From Soonwooa buanensis (GTDB lineage Bacteria; Bacteroidota; Bacteroidia; Flavobacteriales; Weeksellaceae), in the NCBI RefSeq assembly GCF_900167905.1, contig NZ_FUYZ01000001.1:248001-312000 (forward strand): a DNA stretch of 64,000 nt. The letters run 5' to 3'. The notes below the pieces were generated by a model. The model did no database searches. It saw nothing but the letters and a program-made list of their open reading frames with translations, and was not told the DNA's origin. Below, in pieces: positions 9,229 to 17,943 of the stretch. The position numbers and the translations under genes were made by a program. Each line of letters opens with the position of its first letter. Within the stretch, counting starts at the first letter, position 1.

Positions 9229-9750
9229 ATGAAAAAAATTTCTCTTCTTGCTTTAGGCTTGTTCGCAAGTCTTAACTACGCACAAAGTCAGTTTTCGGTT
9301 GGAGCGCATATTGGGATTCCAATGATGGATGTTTCTGATGTGTCATCTTTAAACCTAGGTGCTAATATCTCGTATTTACACACACTATCTCCTAGTTTCA
9401 AAATCGGAGCAGCGTCTGGATATAGCCATTTTTTCGTAAAGAAATTTGGGACTGATGCTGGTTATATTCCGATTGCAGCAAAAGGACAATATATCATCCC
9501 GAAATCCAAATTCTTTATTGATCTCGATCTTGGATATGCTATTTCGATAAGAAATGAAGGCAAAGGAGGTTTTTACACTTATCCAAAAGTGGGTTATCAA
9601 TTAGGTTCAGGAGAATTGTATTTAGGTTTACAAACTTTCTCTAATAAAGCCAATTATTATTACACCGACCATAACGGAAACGAAGCTATATCAAAACAAA
9701 ACTTTACTGCAGGATCTATTAACTTAGGCTATAATTTTATTTTTAAATAA
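9229..9750 (+). CDS. Outer-membrane beta-barrel protein
   Basis: 173 residues from the ATG at 9229 with signal peptide MKKISLLALGLFASLNYAQ; a TTG 60 bp upstream is rejected because it would precede the signal peptide. The mature chain alternates short amphipathic strands (GVGAHIG-like, LGANISYLH, YAISIRNE) and ends in an aromatic residue plus Lys (NLGYNFIFK), typical of small eight-stranded barrels. Substrate unknown. A strong terminator follows. Confidence 0.8.
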   Translation: MKKISLLALGLFASLNYAQSQFSVGAHIGIPMMDVSDVSSLNLGANISYLHTLSPSFKIGAASGYSHFFVKKFGTDAGYIPIAAKGQYIIPKSKFFIDLDLGYAISIRNEGKGGFYTYPKVGYQLGSGELYLGLQTFSNKANYYYTDHNGNEAISKQNFTAGSINLGYNFIFK

Positions 9751-9777
9751 ACTCTTTTTTAAATAGATATAGAATAG

Positions 9778-9815
9778 CAAAACGCACTAACTTTTCTTTT
9801 GGTGCGTTTTGTTTT
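9778..9815 (+). terminator. Terminator after the beta-barrel gene
   Basis: A 10-bp stem (CAAAACGCAC at 9778-9787, complement at 9802-9811) with a 14-nt loop is followed by TTTT. It lies 28 bp after the stop codon. Confidence 0.8.
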
Positions 9816-9874
9816 GTATACATTACTAGCTTTACGACAAATCAATCTTACCTTAGCTAAAATAAAACATCATT

Positions 9875-10102
9875 ATGTTATCATCTGCAAACATAGACAT
9901 CGAAGGTGCGTTAATCCTATTAGCCTTACTAATCTTCTTTTGCTCGGGATTTATCGCCCTTATCATAGTTTTTATCATCAACAAAGTTCAAAAGAAAACT
10001 AAAAGTGGACTTTATTATTTTCTTAGCTTTGTTCTTTCTGGCATTGCTGTTCTTACATTAGCAACGATAATATTTTTTGCAATTTTCTTTTCAAATATGT
10101 GA
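9875..10102 (+). CDS. Small two-TM membrane protein
   Basis: 75 residues with two long hydrophobic segments (about 12-36 and 47-72) separated by a basic loop (NKVQKKTKSG). Start ATG at 9875. Too small to assign a function. A longer-starting frame on the same strand is a shadow. Confidence 0.65.
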   Translation: MLSSANIDIEGALILLALLIFFCSGFIALIIVFIINKVQKKTKSGLYYFLSFVLSGIAVLTLATIIFFAIFFSNM

Positions 10103-10154
10103 TGACTACAAATCCATTTATCAACGACAAAAACTTTATTTTTAAAAGTTTTCT

Positions 10155-10640
10155 ATGAATAACGAACTTGTTGAAAAAATTAAACTAGCTTTTGCCGATG
10201 TAAAACTCGAAGATGGCATTGGATTATGGGAAGCGCAAGGCATCGACAATTATGCAGACGAAAAACAAATTTTGGATCTTCGTAATAAAGATGAACGCGA
10301 AAATTGGCATCAGATTCCGTATCGAGACATTGCATTAGCCGGCACTTCTTTGTCCTTTGTAGATGCAAAAGGAATGCGATTTTTACTAGCGCAATTTCTA
10401 ATTTTTGATGTGTTGGAAAAGGACATTTGCAAAGAAGAATTATTTGATGCTCCTGATGTTGTATTTATATTAACTAACGATCTACAAAGTGAGTATAAAG
10501 AAATTCAATTTCAACTTTTAAATAGTCTCCAAATAAAAACGATTATCGATTTTTTAAGTTATAAACTTGAGCAAAACCTTAATGATTACGAAGTTTCAGA
10601 AATAAAAAAAGCCCTCAAACACTGGCAACAAAAAGTTTAG
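10155..10640 (+). CDS. DUF6714-like protein
   Basis: 161 residues, cytoplasmic, acidic. The central motif IPYRDIALAGTSLSFVDAKG followed by MRFLLAQFL resembles DUF6714 proteins, in which a similar sentence about a residue-filled pocket and FDAEGFRFYLP recurs. No enzymatic role is known for that family, and the assignment is from memory of its motif only. Start ATG at 10155. No operon partner. Confidence 0.6.
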   Translation: MNNELVEKIKLAFADVKLEDGIGLWEAQGIDNYADEKQILDLRNKDERENWHQIPYRDIALAGTSLSFVDAKGMRFLLAQFLIFDVLEKDICKEELFDAPDVVFILTNDLQSEYKEIQFQLLNSLQIKTIIDFLSYKLEQNLNDYEVSEIKKALKHWQQKV

Positions 10641-10746
10641 AATAGATTAAATAAATATTTAGTGTGAAAACTTAGAACATTTCTACCATTTATTTGTCAT
10701 ATTTTCAAATATAGAAAATAAAATCACAAAGAGTATAAAAACAATA

Positions 10747-10769
10747 AAAACCGCCATAGTAGCGGTTTT
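10747..10769 (-). terminator. Terminator downstream of tRNA-Ser
   Basis: An 8-bp stem (AAAACCGC at 10747-10754, complement at 10762-10769) with a 7-nt loop. On the minus strand it ends in a T-run, and it sits 5 nt beyond the 3' end of the tRNA. Confidence 0.8.
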
Positions 10770-10773
10770 ATAA

Positions 10774-10862
10774 GCAGAAGAGAAGGGATTCGAACCCTCG
10801 ATAGAGTTACCCCTATACCAACTTTCCAGGCTGGCTCCTTCAACCACTCGGACACCCTTCTG
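10774..10862 (-). tRNA. tRNA-Ser (GGA anticodon)
   Basis: On the minus strand the 89-nt segment folds as a class II tRNA. The acceptor CAGAAGG pairs with TCTTCTG, the D-loop carries GAGTGGTTGAAGG, the anticodon loop is CTGGAAA with GGA at 34-36, a long variable arm follows (TATAGGGGTAACTCTATC), and the T arm is GAGGGTTCGAATCCCTC. The long variable arm and GGA anticodon identify serine. CCA is not encoded. It stands alone and has its own terminator. Confidence 0.95.
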
Positions 10863-10905
10863 TAATAGTTTGCAAATATAGTTAAATATTTGATTTCACC
10901 TAATA

Positions 10906-11928
10906 TTAGTGGAAATCTTTCGTGACTTCGCCACAAATATCCTCATCAAATAATTCTGCAAAATTAGTTTTGTATCGAGGATTATTTAGCAAGTGCATGG
11001 ACTTTGTAATCGCAGCTTCAGCGGTCATATCTTTTCCATTAATTGCGCCAACTTGGCTAAAAATATTGCTATTGCTATACTTCCCAAAACTAATCCCGCC
11101 CGACACGCATTGGCTGATGACAATAATCTCAACTTTACGTTGACGAAGCTCTCTTAAAACACGTTCTGTTTTTTCGTTATTAAAAATAGTTCCTGACCCA
11201 AAAACTTGAAGAATAATAACCTTAACGGAAGTTACTTCTAACAAAAAATCGAAGTTCATTCCTGGGAAAATTCTCCAAAACAAAACATTTTCATCAAGAT
11301 GTAGATCGATTTCAAAATTGGTAGATTTTGGTTTGAGAAGACTATCTTTATCAATATTTAGATGAACACCAGATTGCCCAAGAATAGAATAATTTGGACT
11401 TTGATAAGCATCAAAATATTCTGCCGAGAATTTTAAACTTCGATTGCCACGCAACAATTTGTATTCAAAATACAAAGTCACTTCTTGTATCACCGCTTCG
11501 TCGTTTTCGTAAAGACTCGCGTAGTAAAGACTTGTCAAAAGGTTTTCTTTAGCATCTGTCCTTAGATCACCAATTGGTAATTGAGAACCCGTTAGCACAA
11601 CAGGTTTCCCAAGATTTTTAAGCATAAAACTAAGTGCAGAAGCCGTATACGACATCGTATCTGTCCCATGAAGAATCACAAATCCATCAAAAGCTTCATA
11701 ATTTTCTTGAACAATTTTTGCGATGCCTTGCCATTGTTTTGGTCCCATATCCGAAGAGTCTACAGGGTAGTCAAAAGACTTTACCGAAACCTCACATTCC
11801 ATAAGGTTCATTTCGGGCATACGTTTAAAAATATTTGAAAAATCAAAAGGAACAAGACTTCCCGTCGCATAATCTTTCTCCATCCCAATCGTTCCACCTG
11901 TGTAGATGATTAAAACCTTTCTTTTCAT
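10906..11928 (-). CDS. ansA: Type I (cytoplasmic) L-asparaginase
   Basis: 340 residues, the length of the cytoplasmic AnsA family, without a signal peptide. Both catalytic threonine motifs are present: YTGGTIGM near residue 9 and HGTDTMSYT at 87-95, followed by the Asp-Ala-Lys motif (RTDAKEN) near 153. It hydrolyses asparagine to aspartate and ammonia. A promoter box lies exactly 4 nt upstream of the ATG, predicting a leaderless transcript. Confidence 0.93.
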   Translation of the reverse strand: MKRKVLIIYTGGTIGMEKDYATGSLVPFDFSNIFKRMPEMNLMECEVSVKSFDYPVDSSDMGPKQWQGIAKIVQENYEAFDGFVILHGTDTMSYTASALSFMLKNLGKPVVLTGSQLPIGDLRTDAKENLLTSLYYASLYENDEAVIQEVTLYFEYKLLRGNRSLKFSAEYFDAYQSPNYSILGQSGVHLNIDKDSLLKPKSTNFEIDLHLDENVLFWRIFPGMNFDFLLEVTSVKVIILQVFGSGTIFNNEKTERVLRELRQRKVEIIVISQCVSGGISFGKYSNSNIFSQVGAINGKDMTAEAAITKSMHLLNNPRYKTNFAELFDEDICGEVTKDFH

Positions 11929-11932
11929 GCCT

Positions 11933-11962
11933 CAAAAATAAGGAATTATCCCATTCTGCAAA
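11933..11962 (-). promoter_or_regulatory. ansA promoter, leaderless spacing
   Basis: The minus strand reads TATTTTTG (11933-11940), four nt before the ATG at 11928. Upstream, after an 18-nt spacer, is TTTTG (CAAAA at 11959-11963 on the plus strand). The spacing puts the predicted RNA start at or next to the A of the start codon. Confidence 0.65.
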
Positions 11963-12000
11963 AAGAAAAACTCAGCCGAAATAACTGAGTTTTCATAATG

Positions 12001-12957
12001 TTATTTAGCATGAAAAATACTATCTATTTGTTCTGCGAGGCTTGTCCCTATCCTATCCTGCGCTTCCTCTGTAGATGCGCCAGTATGCGGCGTTAGCGAT
12101 ATTTTTGGATGTTGCAAAACTTTTTCTGAAGGCGTTGGTTCATTTTCAAAAACGTCAAGTCCAGCAAAAGATAACTTCCCTGCGTCTAATGCTTCCAACA
12201 AAGCTTCCTCATCAACAACGCCACCACGAGCACAATTAACAATTGCAGCATCTGTTTTCATCATATCGATTTCACGCTTGCCAATAATAGCGCCATCTTG
12301 CGCTGGGACGTGCAGTGTGATAAAATCAGCGTGAGAAATTAATTGATCCAATGGTTCGGTTTCGATCTCGACATTTATAAATTGTTTGTTGTAAAAATCA
12401 ACACGAACGCTTGCTTTTCCGATTCTAGTATCCGACGCAATAACCTTCATACCAAGACCAAGCGCAATTCTCGCTACCTCTTGCCCAATACGTCCAATCC
12501 CGACAATACCAATGGTTTTACCGCGAAGTTCAACACCTTTTTCGTAGGCTTTTTTCAACGCATTAAAATTCGTTTGACCTTCCGTTGGCATCGCACGATT
12601 CGAAACTTGCAAAAATCGACATCCTGCAAAAAGATGTGCAAACACCAATTCGGCAACAGACTCAGACGAAGCCGCAGGCGTATTAATCACATGTACACCT
12701 TTCTCGCGTGCATATTCGACATCGATATTATCCATACCAACGCCACCACGACCTATAATTTCCAAATTGGGACAAGCGTCAATCAAATCTTTTCGAACCT
12801 TTGTTGCGCTACGCACCAAAAGCACTTTCACGTTTTCACGATTGATAAAATCCGCCAAATCCTCTTGATTCACTTTTGTTGTAATCACTTCATAAGACTT
12901 CGCTGTCAGCGCGTCAATCCCACTTTGTGTCAAACCATCGTTTGCTAATACTTTCAT
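12001..12957 (-). CDS. serA: D-3-phosphoglycerate dehydrogenase (SerA-like)
   Basis: 318 residues, a single-domain D-2-hydroxyacid dehydrogenase. The NAD-binding motif is GIVGIGRIGQEVAR near 147-160. The active-site Arg is in NCARGGVVDE, the Glu in FENEPTP and the His in PHTGAST. It oxidises 3-phosphoglycerate in serine synthesis. Short SerA proteins without C-terminal ACT or ASB domains are common in Bacteroidota and are probably not inhibited by serine through an ACT domain. No serC is adjacent, so another 2-hydroxyacid substrate cannot be excluded. Confidence 0.85.
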   Translation of the reverse strand: MKVLANDGLTQSGIDALTAKSYEVITTKVNQEDLADFINRENVKVLLVRSATKVRKDLIDACPNLEIIGRGGVGMDNIDVEYAREKGVHVINTPAASSESVAELVFAHLFAGCRFLQVSNRAMPTEGQTNFNALKKAYEKGVELRGKTIGIVGIGRIGQEVARIALGLGMKVIASDTRIGKASVRVDFYNKQFINVEIETEPLDQLISHADFITLHVPAQDGAIIGKREIDMMKTDAAIVNCARGGVVDEEALLEALDAGKLSFAGLDVFENEPTPSEKVLQHPKISLTPHTGASTEEAQDRIGTSLAEQIDSIFHAK

Positions 12958-13000
12958 TTATTTTTATTGATTTATTATTTAAAATTGATAATTATTTTTA

Positions 13001-13113
13001 GGAGCTAATCCCGCTCTCAGCTCTATCTTTAGTGCGAGTCTCGGACGGCTCCGCTACGCTCCGCCGCCTCACCTCGCCCCAAAGGATGCCGCTTCCATCG
13101 GGGCTAGAGATAC
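13001..13113 (+). repeat. Mosaic intergenic repeat, copy 2
   Basis: Related to the inverted copy at 51880-52001 through most of its length: GGAGCTAATCCCGCT, then TCGGACGGCTCCGCT, CCGCCGCCTCAC, AAAGGATGCCG and GGGGCTAGAGAT appear in the same order. The GC-rich centre is a strong hairpin. It fills the gap between serA and the HAD gene. Confidence 0.7.
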
Positions 13114-13134
13114 TACTTCGTTGATTATTTAAGT

Positions 13135-13536
13135 TTAATCTTTAAAAACCTGAATGCTCACATTTTTCTCTACAAGATCTGTAAATTTCCCTTTGTAGCG
13201 CGTTGCTTTCACAAGATGATTATCAATCCAGTGGTAATTTCCACCACGCGGTTTCCCGCACAGAATACTGTGATATTTAAAACCATGACGATTAAGCCAT
13301 TCTTCTGTTATCGCTTTCAGATCTTCCGTTCTGGACGTGAAAAAGCAAATTTGGTGACCTTCGTCGTACCATTTGTTGATGGTTTCCAAAGCGTCAAGGA
13401 AAGGCAAACAAGTTGACATTCTTTCGGGTTCCTCGTTTGGGATATCATCTGTTATCGTTCCGTCGATATCGATTAAATAATTTTTAATGCCATCTTTCAG
13501 GATGGGACTTTCGTGGTTTTTGTATTCTAACTCCAT
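13135..13536 (-). CDS. HAD-superfamily phosphatase-like protein
   Basis: 133 residues. HAD motif I is YLIDIDGTITDD near 20-31 (nucleophile Asp and acid Asp), motif II is the Ser/Thr in CFFTSRTEDL near 67, and a Lys (LCGKPRGG) follows at about 94. The acidic motif IV may be WIDNH. It lacks a cap, as in small HAD/LNS2-like phosphatases. Substrate unknown. A -7 box lies 20 nt before its start. Confidence 0.75.
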   Translation of the reverse strand: MELEYKNHESPILKDGIKNYLIDIDGTITDDIPNEEPERMSTCLPFLDALETINKWYDEGHQICFFTSRTEDLKAITEEWLNRHGFKYHSILCGKPRGGNYHWIDNHLVKATRYKGKFTDLVEKNVSIQVFKD

Positions 13537-13556
13537 GATTATTGTCTTATCTCCCT

Positions 13557-13564
13557 CAAATTTA
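13557..13564 (-). promoter_or_regulatory. -7 box of the HAD gene
   Basis: The minus strand reads TAAATTTG, matching TAnnTTTG, 20 nt upstream of the ATG at 13536. No convincing -33 TTG at 19 nt was seen. Confidence 0.45.
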
Positions 13565-13706
13565 GGATTTATCGTTCAGTAGAACATTACGAAATCTTTA
13601 AAATATTGAACACTTCTACAAAATTCATTATTAACAACATAAGATATTTTCGCTTATAAAAAAGATAAACTTTCTATTAGTTCATTAGTTTTTATGTAGA
13701 CTTTTA

Positions 13707-13714
13707 TATATTTG
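13707..13714 (+). promoter_or_regulatory. -7 box of the APC permease gene
   Basis: TATATTTG matches TAnnTTTG, 14 nt upstream of the ATG at 13729. The -33 element is weak. Confidence 0.45.
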
Positions 13715-13728
13715 ATTCAAATAAAACT

Positions 13729-15135
13729 ATGGAAAAGAAACTAAAACTTTGGGACGCCACCATGATTGTCATGGGATCTATGATCGGGAGCGGCATCTTC
13801 ATTGTAAGCTCCGATATCATGCGGAATCTCGGTTCGGGTTATTGGCTAATTGTCGTTTGGTTGTTGACCGCCCTTATGACAATTGCTGCAGCAATCAGCT
13901 ACGGCGAATTGTCAGCCATGTTTCCGAAAGCTGGAGGACAATACACTTACATCACCGAGATTTTCGGAAAAATGATGGGTTTTCTTTATGGTTGGGGATT
14001 GTTTACAGTTATCCAAACCGGAACAATCGCCGCTGTTGCTGTCGCTTTTGGAAAATTCACAGCCTATCTCATCCCAAGTCTTAATGATGCCACACCACTT
14101 TTCCAAAGCGGAAGTTTCAAAATTACGTGGATACAAATTCTTGCAATCGCAATTATACTTTTACTAAGTTTTATCAATACTAGAGGCGTACAAAGCGGAA
14201 AAATGCTTCAAAATATTTTCACGTCTTCCAAAATTATTGCGCTTTTAGGATTGATTGCTTTAGGATTTATTTTGGTTGAACATTCTCAATTGATGAGTAA
14301 CTTTCAATTTGGGTGGGAAGCTTTTCAAAATTTCGGAACTGAAATTAATGGTCACAAAGAATCAGCTAGCTGGCTTCCAATCTCTGGAACCACAGTTCTT
14401 GGCGGCATTGCAGCGGCAATGGTAGGATCTGTATTTAGTTCTGTCGCTTGGGAAAACGTAACTTTTGTCTCTGGTGAAATAGAAAATCCGCGCAAAAATG
14501 TTGTTCGTGCCATGATTATTGGGACGACATCTGTTATGATTTTGTATCTTTTAGTCAATCTCGTTTATCTCAACACATTAACCCGTGACGAAATCGCTTT
14601 TGCAGCCAACGATCGTGTTGCTGTCGCTTCAGCAGAAAAAATCTTCGGAAATGCAGGGACAATTATTATGGCTGTTTTGGTGATGATTTCGACTTTTGGA
14701 TGTGTTAACGGAATTATCCTCGCTGGTGCGCGTGTTTTCCAAACCATGGCAAAAGATGGTTTATTTTTAAAAGCAGCTATCAAAAATAATCGTTTTAATG
14801 TTCCCGCCAATTCGCTATGGATGCAAGGTATTTGGGCAAGTTTGCTTTGTCTTAGCGGTCAATACGGCGATTTGCTAGATATGATTTCGTTTGTAATTGT
14901 TTTATTTTACATGCTAACCGTTTTTGGTGTTATCTATCTCAGAATTAAAAAACCGAATCTAGAACGCGGCTACAAAACTTGGCTCTACCCTATTACACCG
15001 GCCATTTATTTAATAATCGGCATTTCGTTTTGTGTACTTTTGTTTATTTATAAACCGCAATACACTTGGCCTGGATTAGGTTTGATATTGATAGGATTAC
15101 CCGTATATTTACTCATCAATAAAAAGTCTTCTTAA
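13729..15135 (+). CDS. APC family amino-acid permease
   Basis: 468 residues with about 12 membrane segments. The first helix carries GSMIGSGIFIVSSDIM, the unwound substrate-binding motif of APC transporters, and a second conserved stretch is SVAWENVTFVSGEIENPRKN near 235-255. It is probably a proton-coupled amino-acid importer or exchanger in the inner membrane; the substrate cannot be read from the sequence. The next gene begins 12 bp downstream in the same frame. Confidence 0.9.
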   Translation: MEKKLKLWDATMIVMGSMIGSGIFIVSSDIMRNLGSGYWLIVVWLLTALMTIAAAISYGELSAMFPKAGGQYTYITEIFGKMMGFLYGWGLFTVIQTGTIAAVAVAFGKFTAYLIPSLNDATPLFQSGSFKITWIQILAIAIILLLSFINTRGVQSGKMLQNIFTSSKIIALLGLIALGFILVEHSQLMSNFQFGWEAFQNFGTEINGHKESASWLPISGTTVLGGIAAAMVGSVFSSVAWENVTFVSGEIENPRKNVVRAMIIGTTSVMILYLLVNLVYLNTLTRDEIAFAANDRVAVASAEKIFGNAGTIIMAVLVMISTFGCVNGIILAGARVFQTMAKDGLFLKAAIKNNRFNVPANSLWMQGIWASLLCLSGQYGDLLDMISFVIVLFYMLTVFGVIYLRIKKPNLERGYKTWLYPITPAIYLIIGISFCVLLFIYKPQYTWPGLGLILIGLPVYLLINKKSS

Positions 15136-15147
15136 AAATTTGACCAA

Positions 15148-15870
15148 TTGAGTAACATCAAATCCTTATTATCAGATATTCAACATCGTCCATATCCTTT
15201 GCCACAAGGGGAATTTCAGTATTATCAAGAATGGAATCGCGCAGTTTTTCTGCATTGGAAAGTCGATTATGAAAGCTTGAGAAAATTGGTACCAGAGGTT
15301 TTTAATTTAGACCAAATTGATGGTGATTATTACATTTCTATTGTTGCTTTCACCATGGAAAAAATCCGTCCAAGATTGTTGCCATCGCTTTCTTTTTTAT
15401 CAAATTTTGATGAAGTTAATACTCGAACTTATATCGAAAACGATGGCAAAAAAGGCGTTTTCTTCATTAATATCGAAGGGCAAAAACTATTGTCTTGTTT
15501 GGTAGCGAAAGAACTTTCGGGGCTTCCCTATCAAAAAGCAAATATGAGAAGAAGTTATGGACAATATGATTCTCAACTCGATTCAAAAAATCTAAAACTC
15601 CACATCGACTACGAAATAGGAAATCCTTTAAAACAAAAAACGAATCTCGATCTTTGGCTTACAGAGCGATATTGTCTGTATTTGCAACATAAAGGACAAA
15701 ATATCCGTTACGACATTCATCATAAAGAATGGGAAATTAATGATGTCAAAATTGAAAATTTAGAAACAAAATATAAATTTGGAACCATTGACTTTACCAA
15801 CCGACAACCAGATTTGACTCACTATTCAAAAGGTGTAGAAGTCATTTCTTGGAAGAAAGTCATTTTATAA
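15148..15870 (+). CDS. DUF2071 (YqjF-like) protein
   Basis: 240 residues from TTG at 15148; the permease stop codon lies in the same frame 12 bp upstream and no ATG occurs before residue 69, so TTG is the best start. The family signature near residues 30-60 is visible: the AVFLHWKVDYESLRKLVPEV pattern (falling inside a hydrophobic-Trp-rich strand), with YYISIVAFTM after it. DUF2071 proteins are acetoacetate-decarboxylase-like folds of unknown role. Probably cotranscribed with the permease. Confidence 0.8.
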   Translation: MSNIKSLLSDIQHRPYPLPQGEFQYYQEWNRAVFLHWKVDYESLRKLVPEVFNLDQIDGDYYISIVAFTMEKIRPRLLPSLSFLSNFDEVNTRTYIENDGKKGVFFINIEGQKLLSCLVAKELSGLPYQKANMRRSYGQYDSQLDSKNLKLHIDYEIGNPLKQKTNLDLWLTERYCLYLQHKGQNIRYDIHHKEWEINDVKIENLETKYKFGTIDFTNRQPDLTHYSKGVEVISWKKVIL

Positions 15871-15877
15871 ACAAAAA

Positions 15878-15904
15878 AAATCCGTAGCAAAAAACTACGG
15901 ATTT
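15878..15904. terminator. Bidirectional terminator
   Basis: A 10-bp stem (AAATCCGTAG at 15878-15887, complement 15895-15904) with A-rich and T-rich flanks lies between the convergent DUF2071 and holin-like genes. Confidence 0.85.
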
Positions 15905-15926
15905 CTTATTTTTTATGTTTTAAAAA

Positions 15927-16268
15927 TTAATCTTTCGAGAATAAAGCGCCGAAAACTGCTGTTACAATCGACAATAGAATACTGAAGATAAACGCCCAGC
16001 CAAAGCCATCAACCGTCATACTGTCCATAAAATGGTCACAAAGCAAAATCATAACGGCATTGATAACCAACGAGAAAAGTCCTAAAGTTAAGATCGTAAT
16101 TGGTAACGACAAAATCGCTAAAATTGGACGAACCAACATATTAAGAATCCCTAAAACTACAGCAAAAATAATCGTCGATGTGAAATCCTGAAAATGTACG
16201 CCCGACAAAATTTTGCTTAACAAAAACGCTGATACAGCGGTAATAAGTAAATTGATAATTAATCGCAT
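15927..16268 (-). CDS. Holin_4-type small membrane protein
   Basis: 113 residues with four hydrophobic segments. The pattern NMLVRPILAILSLPITILTL followed by GLFSLVINAVM is the signature of the widespread phage-holin-4-superfamily (YvlD-like) membrane proteins. Despite the family name, there is no phage context here; such proteins often sit near PspC or stress genes. Role unknown. Confidence 0.85.
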   Translation of the reverse strand: MRLIINLLITAVSAFLLSKILSGVHFQDFTSTIIFAVVLGILNMLVRPILAILSLPITILTLGLFSLVINAVMILLCDHFMDSMTVDGFGWAFIFSILLSIVTAVFGALFSKD

Positions 16269-16331
16269 AGTTTATAATATTTTAAGTTAAAAAATCTTTT
16301 TTAGGACGTTGCAAATTTCGTGCAGTTTCGA

Positions 16332-16955
16332 TTATAATGGCAATCTTTTGAAAGCGTCAACTTTAATAATATTAGAATCTGTCTCGTTTTTGCTCTTGTC
16401 TTGAATTAAAATTCCTGATAAATGATCGATCTCGTGTTGGAAAATAACCGCTGTGAAGCCTTCGACAATTTCGGTGGTTTTCTTACCCGACAAATCCCAA
16501 TATTCTAACTGAATGACTTGGCTTCTATAAAACATATCTCTAAAATCCGGAATCGACAAATCGCCTTCTGGACCGAAGTTAAGAATAGCAGATTTCCAAA
16601 GAATCTTAGGATTCAGAAAATACTCTAGTGGATTTCCTTCTTTATCAAAACGTTGCACCCAAATCACATTTCGGTTAACACCAACTTGTGGCGCAGCAAT
16701 CCCAACACCGCCGTCTGTCGCCAATAACGCCAACTTCATACGATTGACCAAAGTCGCCGTATGCGGATCTTTTGGATTAACATGTTTTGACATCGATAAT
16801 AAAACCGAATGTTGATGTTCATCGGTTGTTTGATAAATTGGAAGCGCCGAATTTTTATCGTTGGAATTGATTAATTTAATTTCGGACGCTGTGTATTTTT
16901 GTCCAAAAACCCAACAATTAAGAGAAACCGCAACAAGTAGTAAAAGTGTTTTCAT
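16332..16955 (-). CDS. Exported peptide deformylase-like protein, metal Cys replaced
   Basis: 207 residues. An N-terminal signal peptide (MKTLLLLVAVSLNCWVFG) precedes a deformylase fold. Motif 1 GVGIAAPQ is intact (83-90), and motif 3 QHEIDH (173-178) supplies two metal histidines and the catalytic Glu. Motif 2, normally EGCLS with Cys as metal ligand, reads EGDLS here (Asp 132). True deformylases are cytoplasmic and remove N-formyl groups from new proteins; an exported form with a changed ligand suggests another hydrolase or a structural role. It lies 18 bp after the ChaN-like gene and is probably cotranscribed. Confidence 0.85.
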   Translation of the reverse strand: MKTLLLLVAVSLNCWVFGQKYTASEIKLINSNDKNSALPIYQTTDEHQHSVLLSMSKHVNPKDPHTATLVNRMKLALLATDGGVGIAAPQVGVNRNVIWVQRFDKEGNPLEYFLNPKILWKSAILNFGPEGDLSIPDFRDMFYRSQVIQLEYWDLSGKKTTEIVEGFTAVIFQHEIDHLSGILIQDKSKNETDSNIIKVDAFKRLPL

Positions 16956-16973
16956 AGTTTTTTGAAGATAAAT

Positions 16974-17843
16974 TTAATAAGTTTTTGTCATATCGGATGG
17001 CAAAATCAAATTAAATTCTGTCGGGACAACATCTTTTTTAGGAAAACTTAAATCTTTGGATTCGCTTTCGACAACGCTTATAACCGCAACTTTAAGACTC
17101 GGATTTGCTTTCTTCAAATACCAAAAAATTCCGCCATATTCTTTACTATGATAATTTCCGTTGTAATGCAGAAAAAGCTTTCCAGACGTCCAAGATTTAA
17201 GAATAGATTCTGCCATTGTTGCGTCTTTCACCGCTTGTGCAGCTACAAAATTCATGACTTTCATTTCATCAGCGTGATCGCCCATCATGGCTTTCATTTC
17301 GGGATAACCCGGCGTGTCCAAAGTCACATTAATAGGAAGTTTTGCAATGTTAATTTTGTCAGAATCTGGAAGTTGATTTAGAGATTCCAAACCTTGTTTT
17401 GAAACCTGAGAAGCAAATTTTCGAGGAATATTTGTAGCGATAAATTCTAGCTTTTTTGATTTAGCAAAATCTAAAAGCGGTTGATAATCGGTGGTGAAAT
17501 TATTCCAAAGTCGAACAGAATCTTTCAACTTTTTTGAATCTAATTTCCCTGCCAAATATTGATTAAGTCCCGATTGATTATCGCGCTCAAACATCTCTGC
17601 ACCGAGAATTAAATTTTTATTTTTTTCAAACAAAGCTTCTGTCAAACGCAATTGCAACCAATGATTAATGGAATTATTATGAAACTCTCCAAACAAAATG
17701 ATATCGTAATCCAAAAGGGATTTTATCATTTTTTCAGTTTTAATTTCTTTTCCTGATTTATCATAAAACTGAAAAGCTTTAAAATCCTGAGCTTTAAAAC
17801 CAATCGCCAAAAACGTTACAAAAACTAAAACTATTTTTCTCAT
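16974..17843 (-). CDS. ChaN-like (DUF399) heme-related protein
   Basis: 289 residues from the ATG at 17843; an upstream TTG would put five residues before the signal peptide MRKIVLVFVTFLAIGFKAQ. The ChaN/TIKI signature is DIILFGEFHNNSINHWLQL near 45, with the second conserved His in LFLHYNGNYHS near 225. ChaN of Campylobacter binds heme at the cell surface, and the family includes EreA-like hydrolase folds. Location just downstream of the heme-uptake operon supports a heme role, though a terminator hairpin separates them. Confidence 0.85.
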   Translation of the reverse strand: MRKIVLVFVTFLAIGFKAQDFKAFQFYDKSGKEIKTEKMIKSLLDYDIILFGEFHNNSINHWLQLRLTEALFEKNKNLILGAEMFERDNQSGLNQYLAGKLDSKKLKDSVRLWNNFTTDYQPLLDFAKSKKLEFIATNIPRKFASQVSKQGLESLNQLPDSDKINIAKLPINVTLDTPGYPEMKAMMGDHADEMKVMNFVAAQAVKDATMAESILKSWTSGKLFLHYNGNYHSKEYGGIFWYLKKANPSLKVAVISVVESESKDLSFPKKDVVPTEFNLILPSDMTKTY

Positions 17844-17861
17844 GTTATAAAAATACAAATT

Positions 17862-17900
17862 AAAAAGACCGTTTTGAAATTAGAAAAAACAAAACGGTCT
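17862..17900 (-). terminator. Terminator of the hmu operon
   Basis: An 11-bp perfect stem (17866-17876 with 17890-17900) is followed on the minus strand by TTTT. It sits 43 bp beyond the hmuS stop and just before the chaN-like start. Confidence 0.85.
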
Positions 17901-17943
17901 AACGTCAATAAAAGTAATATTAAAAAGTAAAATCAGATAAAAT

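Noticed and set aside
10724-10936. A 70-codon minus-strand frame
   Set aside because: It runs through the tRNA-Ser and into the end of ansA; the tRNA explains the conserved bases.
12343-12948. A 201-codon plus-strand frame inside serA
   Set aside because: It lies wholly antisense to a well-conserved dehydrogenase and its translation is low-complexity; shadow frame.
15927-16268. Prophage remnant suggested by the holin-like protein
   Set aside because: No other phage gene is near; this protein family is chromosomal in many bacteria and its name is historical.
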